Counted from the first letter of the stretch, positions 32,763 to 41,175 are shown. The stretch is 64,000 nt of DNA from Catellatospora paridis (GCF_009720365.1 NZ_ML769313.1:62001-126000), one strand, 5' to 3'. Made by a program: numbers and translations. Notes: a model not told the origin generated them from the sequence alone.

Positions 32763-32813
32763 AAGGAGGGCACCCTCACGTCGCTATTTGTTGTAGAAGG
32801 TGCCCTTCCTTTC
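32761..32813. terminator. Inverted repeat of the GGAAGGGCACC family between convergent genes
   Basis: GAAAGGAGGGCACC (32761-32774) pairs with GGTGCCCTTCCTTTC (32799-32813), one-base bulge, 24-nt loop. It begins inside the stop codon of the phosphotransferase and lies 10 bp from the stop of the S41 peptidase. Same core and same convergent-gene position as 20929-20983. Confidence 0.65.
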
Positions 32814-32823
32814 GCAGCAGCCT

Positions 32824-33780
32824 TCAGAGCTGGGCGCCTTCGTCGAGCGCGGCGCGGGCTTCGGCGGCGGACGGTCCGTGCTGGGCGCAGACCTGTTCGA
32901 GCGCGGCCCGGTACGCCGTCGGCAGGGTGTCGTCGGCGGCGACCGGCACGTCCGGCGTGATGCCGACGGCCTCCCAGTTCGTGCCGGACACCGGGTTGAC
33001 CGCGCGGGCGACCGAGATCGTCGCCTCCAGGTGTGGGTGCAGACGGAAGCCCTCGCGCGGGTGCGCGCCGCCGCGGGTCTGCGCGCCGACGACCGTGCCA
33101 CGGCCGGTCTGCTGCACGTCGTACGCGAGCGCCTCGCCGCCGGAGAAGGTGGCCCCGCTGGTCAGCACGTACAACGGCCGGTCCCGGCCGAACCGGCGGC
33201 CGGGCACGTGGGCGTGGGTCCACGACTGCCGCACCTGGTCGGTGGCGCGCTCGTACATCCCGGTCAGCTGCACCGGCTCGTGGTTCCACAGGTAGCTCAT
33301 GAACAGCCCGGCCGCGGACGGCTCGCCGCCCAGGCACCCGCGCAGGTCCACGATCAGCGCCCGCACCGGTGCGAGCAATGTGAACGCCGCGGCGTACACG
33401 TCGCCGACGAGCACCGCCGGGAACAGCACCGGCGTGATCTCCAGCAGGCCGACGTCGCCGGGCAGGCGGCGCGCTGCGGCGACCCCGCCGCAGGTGCGTT
33501 CGGCCCACTGCGCCATAGCGGCGTACTCGGCCGCGTCGTCGCCGGGAACCTGCTCCGGCCGCGGTTCGGCATGGTGCAGCAGGCGCAGGTGCTTGTCGCC
33601 GTTGACGGACTGCAGGTCGGCGGTGACCGCCGCGGCGAGCGCGGCGAGTTCGGTGGGGTAGCCGTCGCGGCGGGCCGCGAGCCGCGCGGAGATCTCGGCG
33701 GCCGCGTCGGGGAACACGTAGCGCTCCTCGACCAGGGTCCGCAGCCGGTCGACGAGTTCGGTCACCTCAGGGGTCTGCAT
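32824..33780 (-). CDS. S41-family peptidase (IRBP-like)
   Basis: 318 residues. The N-terminal helices (VTELVDRLRTLVEERYVFPDAAAEI) and the catalytic core LIVDLRGCLGGEPSAAG, then LYVLTSGATFSGGEALAYDVQ with the nucleophilic Ser, match C-terminal processing peptidases of the IRBP/tricorn-core type; RGGAHPREGFRL and GVGITPDVPV-like GITPDVPV close it. It has no signal peptide and no PDZ domain, so a cytoplasmic peptidase is expected. It is divergent from the ArsR-like regulator, with the 24-bp dyad between them. Confidence 0.87.
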   Translation of the reverse strand: MQTPEVTELVDRLRTLVEERYVFPDAAAEISARLAARRDGYPTELAALAAAVTADLQSVNGDKHLRLLHHAEPRPEQVPGDDAAEYAAMAQWAERTCGGVAAARRLPGDVGLLEITPVLFPAVLVGDVYAAAFTLLAPVRALIVDLRGCLGGEPSAAGLFMSYLWNHEPVQLTGMYERATDQVRQSWTHAHVPGRRFGRDRPLYVLTSGATFSGGEALAYDVQQTGRGTVVGAQTRGGAHPREGFRLHPHLEATISVARAVNPVSGTNWEAVGITPDVPVAADDTLPTAYRAALEQVCAQHGPSAAEARAALDEGAQL

Positions 33781-33808
33781 GGCGTCCAGGGAAGCACGCC
33801 GCTTGACA

Positions 33809-33832
33809 AAGCGTCAAGAGTTCTTGACGCTT
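33809..33832. promoter_or_regulatory. Perfect 11-bp palindromic operator
   Basis: AAGCGTCAAGA and TCTTGACGCTT form a perfect dyad around a 2-nt centre. It lies between the divergent S41 peptidase (start 33780) and the ArsR-like regulator (ATG 33838), and overlaps TTGACA-type promoter sequence at 33803-33808. It is very likely the regulator's own operator. Confidence 0.7.
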
Positions 33833-33837
33833 GACTC

Positions 33838-34404
33838 ATGACGCCGCGAGACACAGAGCACCCAGACCGGGCAACGCCACCGCCAGACCCGGCCGAAGAG
33901 GTGACGGTCATGCAGGTGAACGCCGCGGAGCACTACAAGGCGCTGGCCCACCCGATGCGACATCGGCTGCTGTTCGCGCTGGAACGGCCCGCCACGGTCA
34001 GCCGGCTCGCGGCGGTGCTGCGTACCAACAAAGGCAATGTGGCGCACCACCTGAAGGTGCTCGTGGACGCCGGGTTGGTGCGGCCCGCCGGCACCCGCAC
34101 CGTGCGCGGCGGCACCGAGCAGTACTACGCCCGCCCGGCCCGCGCCCTGCACTACACCGGCCCCGGCGCCGCGGAGAACACTGCGGTCGCGTTCCAGGCG
34201 CTCGGCGCGGAGATCGCCGCGGCCGCGCCCGACCCGTTCCTGGTGCTGCGTCACCTGCGGCTGACCGCCGACCAGGTCCGCGAGCTGACCGCGACCCTGA
34301 CCACGCTGGCTGAGGACACTCCTGACGCCGGAGACGACGGCATGCGGTACGGCCTGCTGCTCGGTCTCTATCGACCGCACGATCCGGACAGTCCATCTGA
34401 TTGA
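33838..34404 (+). CDS. ArsR-like winged-helix transcriptional regulator
   Basis: 188 residues. EHYKALAHPMRHRLLFALERPATVSRLAAVLRTNKGNVAHHLKVLVDAGLV is a complete ArsR-type winged helix, with the recognition helix NKGNVAHHLKVL. RTVRGGTEQYYARPARAL is the wing. A helical C-terminal part of about 90 residues (ALGAEIAAAAP, LTADQVRELTATLTTLAED) may bind ligand or dimerise. ATG 33910 (MQVNAAEHY) has the excellent ribosome-binding site GAAGAGGTGA and may be the real start, giving 164 residues and a 5' UTR. The palindrome directly upstream suggests autoregulation and control of the divergent S41 peptidase. Confidence 0.88.
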   Translation: MTPRDTEHPDRATPPPDPAEEVTVMQVNAAEHYKALAHPMRHRLLFALERPATVSRLAAVLRTNKGNVAHHLKVLVDAGLVRPAGTRTVRGGTEQYYARPARALHYTGPGAAENTAVAFQALGAEIAAAAPDPFLVLRHLRLTADQVRELTATLTTLAEDTPDAGDDGMRYGLLLGLYRPHDPDSPSD

Positions 34405-34484
34405 TCGACGATCTCTTCATCAGCGTTTTCTCAGCTTGGCGCAGTTGAGGTGGGCAGAACGCGTAAGGAGAGGTGGTCGTCTAC

Positions 34485-36644
34485 ATGAGCGCACAATGGC
34501 GTGAGCGGTTGCGGACGGACGTGCCCGCGTCCCTGGTGGTGGTGCTGGTGGCGCTGCCGCTGTCGCTGGGCATCGCGGTGGCGTCGGGCGCCCCGGTGAT
34601 CGCGGGATTGGTCAGCGCGGTGATCGGCGGCATCGTCGCCGGCGCGCTGGGCGGGTCGGTGGTGCAGGTCAGCGGTCCGGCGGCCGGGCTGACACTGATC
34701 GTGGCGCAGACCGTGGCCACCTTCGGCTGGCGCGGGGCGTGCGCGGTCACCGTCGCGGCCGGCGTGCTGCAGCTGGGGCTGGGCGCGTCCCGGGTGGCGC
34801 GGGCCGCGCTGGCCGTGTCGCCCGCGGTCGTGCACGGCATGCTCGCCGGGGTCGGCGTCGTGATCGTCCTGTCCCAGCTGCACGTGCTGCTGGGCGACGC
34901 TCCGCAGGCCTCCGCGCTGGCGAATCTGCGCGCCCTGCCCGAGGAACTGCTGCACAACCACACGCCCGCGGTGTTTGTCGGGGTGCTCACCCTGGCCGTG
35001 CTGTGGGGCTGGCGGGCCGTGCCGACCCTGGCCGGGGTCGTGCCCGCGCCGCTGGCGGCGATCGTCGTCGGCACCGCCGTCGCGGTCGTCACCGGGTGGG
35101 ACCTGCAGCGGGTGGACATCCCCGACGACATCCTCGCCTTCGACACGGGCCCGATCTGGCCCGACACCTCCCCATCGGTGTTCCTGGCCGCGGTCGGCGC
35201 GGTGGCGCTGGTCGCCAGCGTCGAGTCGCTGCTGTGCGCGGTCGCGGTGGACCGCATGCACGACGGCCCGCGGGTCAACCTGGACCGCGAGCTGGCCGGG
35301 CAGGGCGCCGCGAACATCGTCGCCGGGGCGCTGGGCGGGCTGCCGGTGGCCGGCGTGATCGTGCGCTCGACGACCAACGTGAAGGCCGGCGGCCGGTCAC
35401 GGCTGTCCGCGGTGCTGCACGGGGTGTGGATCCTGGTGCTGGTCCTCGTCGCCGCGCCGGTGATCGAGCTGATCCCGCTGCCCGCGCTGGCGGCGCTGCT
35501 GGTCTACACGGGCGTGCAGATGGTCAACCTGACCCACGCCCAGCAGGTGCACCAGCACCGTGAGATGCCGGTGTACGTGCTCACCATGCTGGCCGTGGTG
35601 GTGCTGGGTCTGTTCGAGGGCGTGCTCGTCGGCATGGGGTGCGCGCTGCTGCTGTCGATCTGGCGGCTCACCCACGCCACCGTGCGGGCCTACCAGGACG
35701 AGAACGGCTGGCACGTCGCCATCGAGGGCTCGCTGACCTTCCTCGCGGCACCGCAGCTGACCCGGACGCTGGCCCAGGTGCCCGCGGGCGTCGCGGTCGG
35801 CGTCGAACTCAACGCCGACTTCATGGACCACGCCGCGGTGACCGCGCTGCACGACTGGCGCACCGCGCACGAGCGCGGCGGCGGCAGCGTCGAGGTGCAC
35901 GAGCTGCACCATCACTGGTACGCCGACGCGATCACCGGCCAGCGTTCGCCGGCCCGGAAGATGCACCCGACCGCCTGGCTGCTGCCCCGCGTGCACCGTG
36001 CGGTGCCGCACGGGGCCCGCGAGCGCCTGGCCCGCGGCGCGCGGCTGTTCCACCGCCACGGCGCGCGCCGGGTCGGCCCGCTGCTGGCCGAGCTGGCCCG
36101 CACCGGTCAGCAGCCCACGCAGCTGTTCATCACCTGCGCCGACTCGCGCATCGTGCCCAGCATGATCACGTCGACCGGCCCCGGTGACCTGTTCACCGTG
36201 CGCAACGTCGGCAACCTGGTGCCGCAGCACGGCGTCGACGACCATGACGGCAGCGTGCCCGCGGCGATGGACTTCGCGCTGCACGTACTGCAGGTCCGCA
36301 CCATCACGGTGTGCGGGCACTCCGGTTGCGGCGCGCTGGCCGCGTTGCTGCGCCCGGGCACCCTCCCGGCGCGGATGCCCGACCTGCTCCGCTGGCTGCG
36401 CCACGCCCAGCCCAGCCTGCACCGGGTCGCCCAGGACGCCGGCGGCGAGGGCGACCACCTGACCCGGCTCTGCCAGCAGAACGTGGTCCAGCAGCTGGAG
36501 AACCTGATGACCTACCCGGCGGTGGCCGAGCGCGTCCACGACGGACGCCTGGAGCTGGTCGGCATGTATTTCGACATCGCCACCAGCCGCATCCACCTGC
36601 TGGACCCGACGCACACCCGGTTCACGCCCGTCTCCAGCCTCTGA
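34485..36644 (+). CDS. SulP transporter fused to STAS and beta-carbonic anhydrase
   Basis: 719 residues. Residues 1-400 are a SulP-type anion transporter with ten or more helices (ASLVVVLVALPLSLGIAVAS, GGSVVQVSGPAAGLTLIV, VPAPLAAIVVGTAVAVV, ALGGLPVAGVIVRSTTNVKAG). About 400-500 is a STAS-like domain (VRAYQDENGWHVAIEGSLTFLAAP, GVELNADFMDHAAVTAL). About 530-719 is a beta-carbonic anhydrase with the zinc ligands in FITCADSRIVP and VCGHSGCGALAAL. It probably couples uptake of bicarbonate with interconversion with CO2 at the inner face. ATG 34485 is chosen because AGGAGAGG precedes it; GTG 34473 is in frame. Confidence 0.93.
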   Translation: MSAQWRERLRTDVPASLVVVLVALPLSLGIAVASGAPVIAGLVSAVIGGIVAGALGGSVVQVSGPAAGLTLIVAQTVATFGWRGACAVTVAAGVLQLGLGASRVARAALAVSPAVVHGMLAGVGVVIVLSQLHVLLGDAPQASALANLRALPEELLHNHTPAVFVGVLTLAVLWGWRAVPTLAGVVPAPLAAIVVGTAVAVVTGWDLQRVDIPDDILAFDTGPIWPDTSPSVFLAAVGAVALVASVESLLCAVAVDRMHDGPRVNLDRELAGQGAANIVAGALGGLPVAGVIVRSTTNVKAGGRSRLSAVLHGVWILVLVLVAAPVIELIPLPALAALLVYTGVQMVNLTHAQQVHQHREMPVYVLTMLAVVVLGLFEGVLVGMGCALLLSIWRLTHATVRAYQDENGWHVAIEGSLTFLAAPQLTRTLAQVPAGVAVGVELNADFMDHAAVTALHDWRTAHERGGGSVEVHELHHHWYADAITGQRSPARKMHPTAWLLPRVHRAVPHGARERLARGARLFHRHGARRVGPLLAELARTGQQPTQLFITCADSRIVPSMITSTGPGDLFTVRNVGNLVPQHGVDDHDGSVPAAMDFALHVLQVRTITVCGHSGCGALAALLRPGTLPARMPDLLRWLRHAQPSLHRVAQDAGGEGDHLTRLCQQNVVQQLENLMTYPAVAERVHDGRLELVGMYFDIATSRIHLLDPTHTRFTPVSSL

Positions 36645-36648
36645 CAGG

Positions 36649-36678
36649 CGACGGCTGCGCCGCCGCGCGTGGCCGTCG
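36649..36678 (+). terminator. Hairpin after the SulP-CA gene
   Basis: CGACGGC (36649-36655) pairs with GCCGTCG (36672-36678) around a 16-nt loop, starting 4 nt after the stop. No T-run. Confidence 0.4.
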
Positions 36679-36750
36679 TCGGATGTAGTCGTTGGTGCGA
36701 TACCTGAACCCGCGAGAGGATCATGGGCAACGCACGAGACAGGAGTGATC

Positions 36751-37154
36751 ATGACGCACGTCGTACGTCTGCCCGCGCCGGACGGGATGGCACCGGCCAC
36801 CGGATACAGCCATGTCGCCTGGGGCACCGGCCGCCTCATCGCGATCTCGGGTCAGGTCGCCCATGACGAGCACGGCCGACTGGTCGGCCCCGGCGACCCC
36901 GCCGCGCAGGCCCGGCAGGTGTTCGAGAACCTGCGCCGCTGCCTCGCCGCGGCCGGCGCGACCTTCGCCGACGTGGTGAAGCTCGGCTACTTCGTCGTCG
37001 ACGCCGCGCACATGCCCGCCGTGCGGGCCGCGCGCGACGAGTTCATCGACCCCGCACAGCTGCCGGCCAGCACCGCGGTGCAGGTCGCCGCCCTGGTCGC
37101 GCCCGAGTTCCTGCTGGAGATCGAGGCCTGGGCGATCGTTGCCGACGACGGGGC

Positions 37155-37158
<4 letters not shown>
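36751..37158 (+). CDS. RidA/YjgF/YER057c-UK114 family protein
   Basis: 135 residues, the usual size. YSHVAWGTGRLIAISGQVAHDEHGRLVGPGDPAAQARQVFENLRRCLAAAGATFADVVKLGYFVVD is the family core. The C-terminal part ASTAVQVAALVAPEFLLEIEAWAIV lacks the Arg that deaminating RidA proteins carry (they have RxxV), so it may belong to an Rid subfamily without imine deaminase activity. Start ATG 36751 with AGGAG upstream. The stop overlaps a further ATG at 37155 (ATGA), so another coupled gene originally followed, but it is lost in the homopolymer tract. Confidence 0.88.
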
Positions 37159-37339
<181 letters not shown>

Positions 37340-37354
37340 CGCCGTCGCAGGTAG

Positions 37355-37891
37355 TCAGGCGGTCGGGGCCGGGGTGTAGACGAGGTTCAGCACGCCGGTC
37401 TTGAACGTCTCGGACGACGCCAGGGTGAGCGGGATCGTCTCGCCGTCGTCGAACAGGCGCTGGCCGTGGCCCACCACGATCGGGTGGATCAGCAGGTGCA
37501 GCTCGTCGAGCAGGCCGGCCCGCAGCAGCGAGCGCACCAGCACCACGCTTCCGGTGATGCCGAGGTTCTTGCCCGGCTCGGCCTTCAGCGCGCGCAGCTC
37601 GTCCAGGTCGCGCACGATGGTGCTGTTCTCCCAGGTCGCCTCCTGCAGGGTGCCGGACACGACGACCTTGCGCTTGCCGTTCATGACGGCCGCGAACTCG
37701 TCCTCGCTCTTGGGCCAGTACTCGGCGAAGCCGTCGTAGGTGGTGCGGCCCAGCAGCATCACGTCCGAGCTCTCCATCAGCGCGCCGACGGCCGCACCCA
37801 TGGCGTCGTCGAAGTAGGGGAAGTGCCAGGTGTGGGGGTCCTGGACGACGCCGTCCAGCGACACGAACAGCCCAGCGACGATCTTCCTCAT
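37355..37891 (-). CDS. Dihydrofolate reductase/RibD C-terminal-fold protein
   Basis: 178 residues. MRKIVAGLFVSLDGVVQDPHTWHFPYFDD is the family start, ALMESSDVMLLGRTTYDGFAEYWP follows, then NGKRKVVVSGTLQEATWENSTIV, the NADPH-binding strand LGITGSVVLVRSLLRAGLLDELHLLIHPIVVGHGQRLF. These YyaP/YwjB-like proteins resemble the reductase domain of RibD; many confer or are linked to unknown reductions. An ATG with GGACATCAT context: AGGACATC precedes the start. Transcribed alone. Confidence 0.88.
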   Translation of the reverse strand: MRKIVAGLFVSLDGVVQDPHTWHFPYFDDAMGAAVGALMESSDVMLLGRTTYDGFAEYWPKSEDEFAAVMNGKRKVVVSGTLQEATWENSTIVRDLDELRALKAEPGKNLGITGSVVLVRSLLRAGLLDELHLLIHPIVVGHGQRLFDDGETIPLTLASSETFKTGVLNLVYTPAPTA

Positions 37892-38149
37892 GATGTCCTC
37901 CGGTCGGTGTCAGCGCCGTGCCCGGGTGGCCCGGCTGCTGTCTCACCCAGTCAGACGAACGAGCCTCGGCAAACTCATCGGTCCCGGGAAGAAAAATTTG
38001 TCGGCTCCCCGAACAGGGCACTGACCTGCGCCGACGTGCTCGATGCCGGTACGCCGATGAGTCGGGGCGTCGCCGACCGTCCTAACTGACAAGGTGCCCC
38101 GTGCCCGGTTCGCGTCCGGCGGCGGGCGGGTGCGCCGCAGAGGAGGCGA

Positions 38150-38581
38150 GTGGTGCGCGAGCACGGGCGGGAGTCGTACGCGGTGCTGGTCCTCGGCCCT
38201 TCCTTGCGGGCGGGGGACCTGGCGGCGCTGTGCGCCCGGGTCGACGACGCCTGCCGCGACGTGCCGGCGGGCGGCGACCTGGTGGTGCTCTTGGACGTCG
38301 GCGCGCTGACCCGGCCGGACCTGGCCGGGCTGGACGTGCTGGCCCGGCTCCGCCTGCACACGAGCCGGGCGGGGGGCTCGCTGCGGCTGTGGCGGGCCGG
38401 CCCGCACCTGCGGCTGCTGCTGGAGCTGACCGGTCTGCGCAGCGTGCTGCCGTCGCATCCGGGCGGCTCAGCCGACGAGTTCGGCCTCCTTGCCCCGCAC
38501 GAGCGCGGGGGGCAGGCCGAACAGCGGGAACAGCCGCTCGGTGTCGAGGAAGTTGTTGACCCCGGCGATCCGTCCGGCTGA
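38150..38581 (+). CDS. STAS-domain protein, 3' end overlapping a convergent sigma gene
   Basis: 143 residues. The STAS fold is weak but visible: YAVLVLGPSLRAGDLAALCARVDDACR, GDLVVLLDVGALTRPDLAGLDVLARLRLHTSRAGGSLRLWRAGPHLRLLLELTGLRSVLPS. The usual phospho-Ser is replaced (RPDLAG), so it may not be phosphorylated. AGGAGG at 38141-38146 is a strong ribosome-binding site for the GTG at 38150. The last 38 residues overlap, in antisense, the end of the sigma factor gene and look like translated shadow of it, so the stop codon may have been lost and the frame extended. Confidence 0.65.
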   Translation: MVREHGRESYAVLVLGPSLRAGDLAALCARVDDACRDVPAGGDLVVLLDVGALTRPDLAGLDVLARLRLHTSRAGGSLRLWRAGPHLRLLLELTGLRSVLPSHPGGSADEFGLLAPHERGGQAEQREQPLGVEEVVDPGDPSG

Positions 38582-39481
38582 GATCTCCAGGACGATGAGC
38601 GCCCACGGCTCGTGGCGGTCCGGGTCGTCGGTGGGACGGTACTGCCCGAAGGCGGGCAGGCCGTTGGCGGCGACGGGCACCAGCCGTGAGCCCTTGCAGC
38701 CGATGCCGATGCCGAGCATCCAGGTGCTGATGTCGGCGACCCCGCGGAACCACAGGTCCAGCGGCGGCATGGACAGCGTCGCGTCCTCGTGCAGCAGCGT
38801 CGCGAGCGCTTCGAGGTCGTAGCGCTCGAACGCCTCGACGTATCGGGCGAGCAGGGCGGCCTGGTCGGCGTCGGTCGGGGCCAGCACGTCGGCGTCGGTG
38901 GCGCTGACCGCGCTCAGGCTGGCCCGGGCCCGCTGCAGGGCGCTGTTGACCGAGGCGACGGTCAGGCCGAGCAGTTCGGCGGTCTCGGCGGCGCTCCATG
39001 CGAGCACCTCGCGCAGGATCAGCACAGCGCGCTGCTTGGGGGCCAGGTGCTGCAGCGCCGCGACGAAGGCGAGCCGGACCGATTCGCGGGCCACGGTCAG
39101 GTCCGCCGGGTCGGCGGTGTCGGGCAGCAGCCGGTCGTCGGGCGCGGGGCCGACCCACACCGACTCGGCGAGCGGCACGGGTGCGCTGGTGACCCGCTCG
39201 GGCGCGCCGGCCGAGGCCAGGTCCATCGGGCGGGCCCGGCGCTGCGCGCTGCCGAGCATGTCCAGGCACACGTTGGTGGCGATGCGGTAGAGCCACGAGC
39301 GGACGGCCGAACGGCCCTCGAACTGCTCGTATCCCTTCCAGGCACGGATCAGGGTCTCCTGCACCGCGTCCTCGGCCTCGAACGCCGAGCCCAGCATCCG
39401 GTAGCAGTAGGCGGTCAGTTCCCGGCGGTGCGCTTCGAGCATCTCCTCCACGCCCGCGAACCTACACCCGCCGCCCGACAC
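38468..39481 (-). CDS. ECF sigma factor with SnoaL-like C-terminal domain
   Basis: 337 residues. Region 2: VEEMLEAHRRELTAYCYRMLGSAFEAEDAVQETLIRAWKGYEQFEGRSAVRSWLYRIATNVCLDML. Region 4: LQHLAPKQRAVLILREVLAWSAAETAELLGLTVASVNSALQRARASL. A SnoaL-like domain of about 130 residues follows (LLARYVEAFERYDLEALATLLHEDATLSMPP, WFRGVADISTWML), as in SigG/SigJ-type ECF groups, where it controls activity instead of a separate anti-sigma factor. The start is uncertain: GTG/ATG at 39481, 39450 or 39442. It may control the DUF4386 gene transcribed divergently. Confidence 0.92.
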   Translation of the reverse strand: MSGGGCRFAGVEEMLEAHRRELTAYCYRMLGSAFEAEDAVQETLIRAWKGYEQFEGRSAVRSWLYRIATNVCLDMLGSAQRRARPMDLASAGAPERVTSAPVPLAESVWVGPAPDDRLLPDTADPADLTVARESVRLAFVAALQHLAPKQRAVLILREVLAWSAAETAELLGLTVASVNSALQRARASLSAVSATDADVLAPTDADQAALLARYVEAFERYDLEALATLLHEDATLSMPPLDLWFRGVADISTWMLGIGIGCKGSRLVPVAANGLPAFGQYRPTDDPDRHEPWALIVLEISAGRIAGVNNFLDTERLFPLFGLPPALVRGKEAELVG

Positions 39482-39557
39482 GAACCGTCACCCCGACGGG
39501 GCACCGACGTCTGCGCGGACGCGAGGGCCGGGGGCAGCCCAGGCCGTGTAAAAGATT

Positions 39558-39599
39558 CTTGACATCGCTTCGCGGCCACTCTACCTTCGATATGTCAAG
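39558..39599 (+). promoter_or_regulatory. Promoter with flanking inverted repeat upstream of DUF4386 gene
   Basis: TTGACA (39559-39564), 17 bp, TACCTT (39582-39587) is a good promoter. CTTGACAT (39558-39565) and ATGTCAAG (39592-39599) form an 8-bp dyad that encloses it, so a repressor binding there would block it. Confidence 0.5.
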
Positions 39600-39662
39600 T
39601 TTTCTTAACATGGCCGCGTGTGCGGCATGGTTCCGCGCACCCGAAATCAAGGAGGAGTCACC

Positions 39663-40367
39663 ATGCACGCGCTGACCCGTACCGCCCGCGTGACCGGGCT
39701 GTTCTACCTCGGCAACGCCATCACCGCGATACTCGGACTCCTCGTCGTCCGCCCGCAGCTGTTCGCCGCCGACGACGCCCAGGCGGCCCTGGCCGACCTG
39801 ATCGCGCACGAGTCACTCGCCCGCGCCGCCGTCGCCCTGGAACTGGGCATGGTCGTCACGCAGACCCTCGCCGCCGTCTGGTTCTACCGCCTGTTCCGCA
39901 CCGTGGACGCATTCGCCGCGAGCGGGATCGCCGCCTTCGGCCTGGTCAGCGCAACCGTGGGCCTCGTGAGCGCGGCTCTGCTGGCCACGGCGGTCGGGCT
40001 GTCGGTCGACCCGGTCGGCGACGCCGCGGCCACAGTCCCGGTTCTGTTCCTGATCAGCGACAACCTGTGGGGCGTGGGCGCGCTGTTCTTCGGCCTGTGG
40101 CTCATCCCCATGGGCTGGTGCGTGCTGCGATCCGGCTGGATGCCCCGCATCCTGGGCTGGATCCTCCTCGCCGGCGGCGTCGGGTACGTGATCAGCGCGT
40201 TCGTCGAATATCTCGCTGACGCACACGTTGTAGCCGAGGCGCTCACCTATCCCGCTGCCGTCGGGGAACTCTGGATGGTCGGCTACCTGCTCATCCGCGG
40301 CGTGCACCGAAAGGCGCTGGAGGAAGCGCCGCCGACTGTCCACCCGCTGACGCCGGTGGCGAGCTGA
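39663..40367 (+). CDS. DUF4386 family membrane protein
   Basis: 234 residues with six to seven hydrophobic helices: TGLFYLGNAITAILGLLVV at the start, AAVALELGMVVTQTLAAVWFYRLFR, GIAAFGLVSATVGLVSAALLATAV, LFLISDNLWGVGALFFGLWLIPMGWCVLRSGWMPRILGWILLAGGVGYVISAFVEYL. The SxxxxGLFFGLWLxPLG-type signature is that of DUF4386, whose function is unknown. AAGGAGGAG gives a strong ribosome-binding site. It is often linked to ECF sigma factors, as here, where a sigma gene is divergent. Confidence 0.85.
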   Translation: MHALTRTARVTGLFYLGNAITAILGLLVVRPQLFAADDAQAALADLIAHESLARAAVALELGMVVTQTLAAVWFYRLFRTVDAFAASGIAAFGLVSATVGLVSAALLATAVGLSVDPVGDAAATVPVLFLISDNLWGVGALFFGLWLIPMGWCVLRSGWMPRILGWILLAGGVGYVISAFVEYLADAHVVAEALTYPAAVGELWMVGYLLIRGVHRKALEEAPPTVHPLTPVAS

Positions 40368-40458
40368 AGCGCCATCGATGCTTCGACAGAGGAGGGCTGC
40401 GGGGCTTTTCGCGGGGCGGTTGCGGGTGGGGGCGGGGTGGGGGACGTATCTTCGGGCG

Positions 40459-41175
40459 ATGGACAGCCGCGAGATCTCCACGGACCGACGTCTCACCGAC
40501 TTCCTCGTCGAGTACCTGGGCAAGTGGACCGACGCGCAGGGGCTGACCGTGGTCGGCAGCCCGGCACGGACGCGGCCGGGGTGGGACGGCCAGGTCCGCG
40601 ACGTGGTCGGGGTGTCGACGCCGCACGGCGGGGTGCTGTCGGTCGCCCCGCATGCCCTCGATGCGGTACGCGACGCGGTGCGCACCTGGGACGATGTGCC
40701 CGAGCGGCTGCCCGCGGCACTGGGGCGGCCCGACGCGACCGCGTACCGCGGGGTGTTCCGGTGGACGCAGGCGCCCGCGGAGCTGCCGGACGCCGGGCAG
40801 TGGGTGGACGCGCTCGATCCGCGCGTGCCGGGGTGGCTGCACCCGTTCGGCGGGCAGGTGCTGATCAGTTTCGACGACGCGGGCCGGTACGCGGCGGGCG
40901 TGGGCGTGAAGCGGCACAACAGCGCGGGCATGGAGATCTCCGTCGGCACCGAGGAGGCGCACCGGGGCCGCGGGCTGGCCACGGCGCTGGTCGCGCAGGC
41001 GGCGCGCTGGATCCTGGGGCAGGGCGCGGTGCCGATCTACCTGCACGACCCGGCGAACACCGCGTCGGACCGCACCGCGCGCAGCGCCGGCTTCCCGGAC
41101 CTCGGCTGGCACATCGTCGGCGTCGGCGGCCGCCCGCTGGGCGAACCGCGTTCGGAGCAGTCCGCGCCCGAGTAG
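40459..41175 (+). CDS. GNAT-family N-acetyltransferase
   Basis: 238 residues. The acetyl-CoA site is EEAHRGRGLATALVAQAARWIL (motif A, Q/RxxGxG/A), with strand 4 at ISVGTEE, and motif B around IYLHDPANTASDRTARSAGFPDLGW. The N-terminal 120 residues are a helical extension absent from minimal GNATs. ATG 40459 is chosen because upstream in-frame sequence is low complexity. It is the first of three adjacent acetyltransferase genes. Substrate unknown. Confidence 0.86.
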   Translation: MDSREISTDRRLTDFLVEYLGKWTDAQGLTVVGSPARTRPGWDGQVRDVVGVSTPHGGVLSVAPHALDAVRDAVRTWDDVPERLPAALGRPDATAYRGVFRWTQAPAELPDAGQWVDALDPRVPGWLHPFGGQVLISFDDAGRYAAGVGVKRHNSAGMEISVGTEEAHRGRGLATALVAQAARWILGQGAVPIYLHDPANTASDRTARSAGFPDLGWHIVGVGGRPLGEPRSEQSAPE

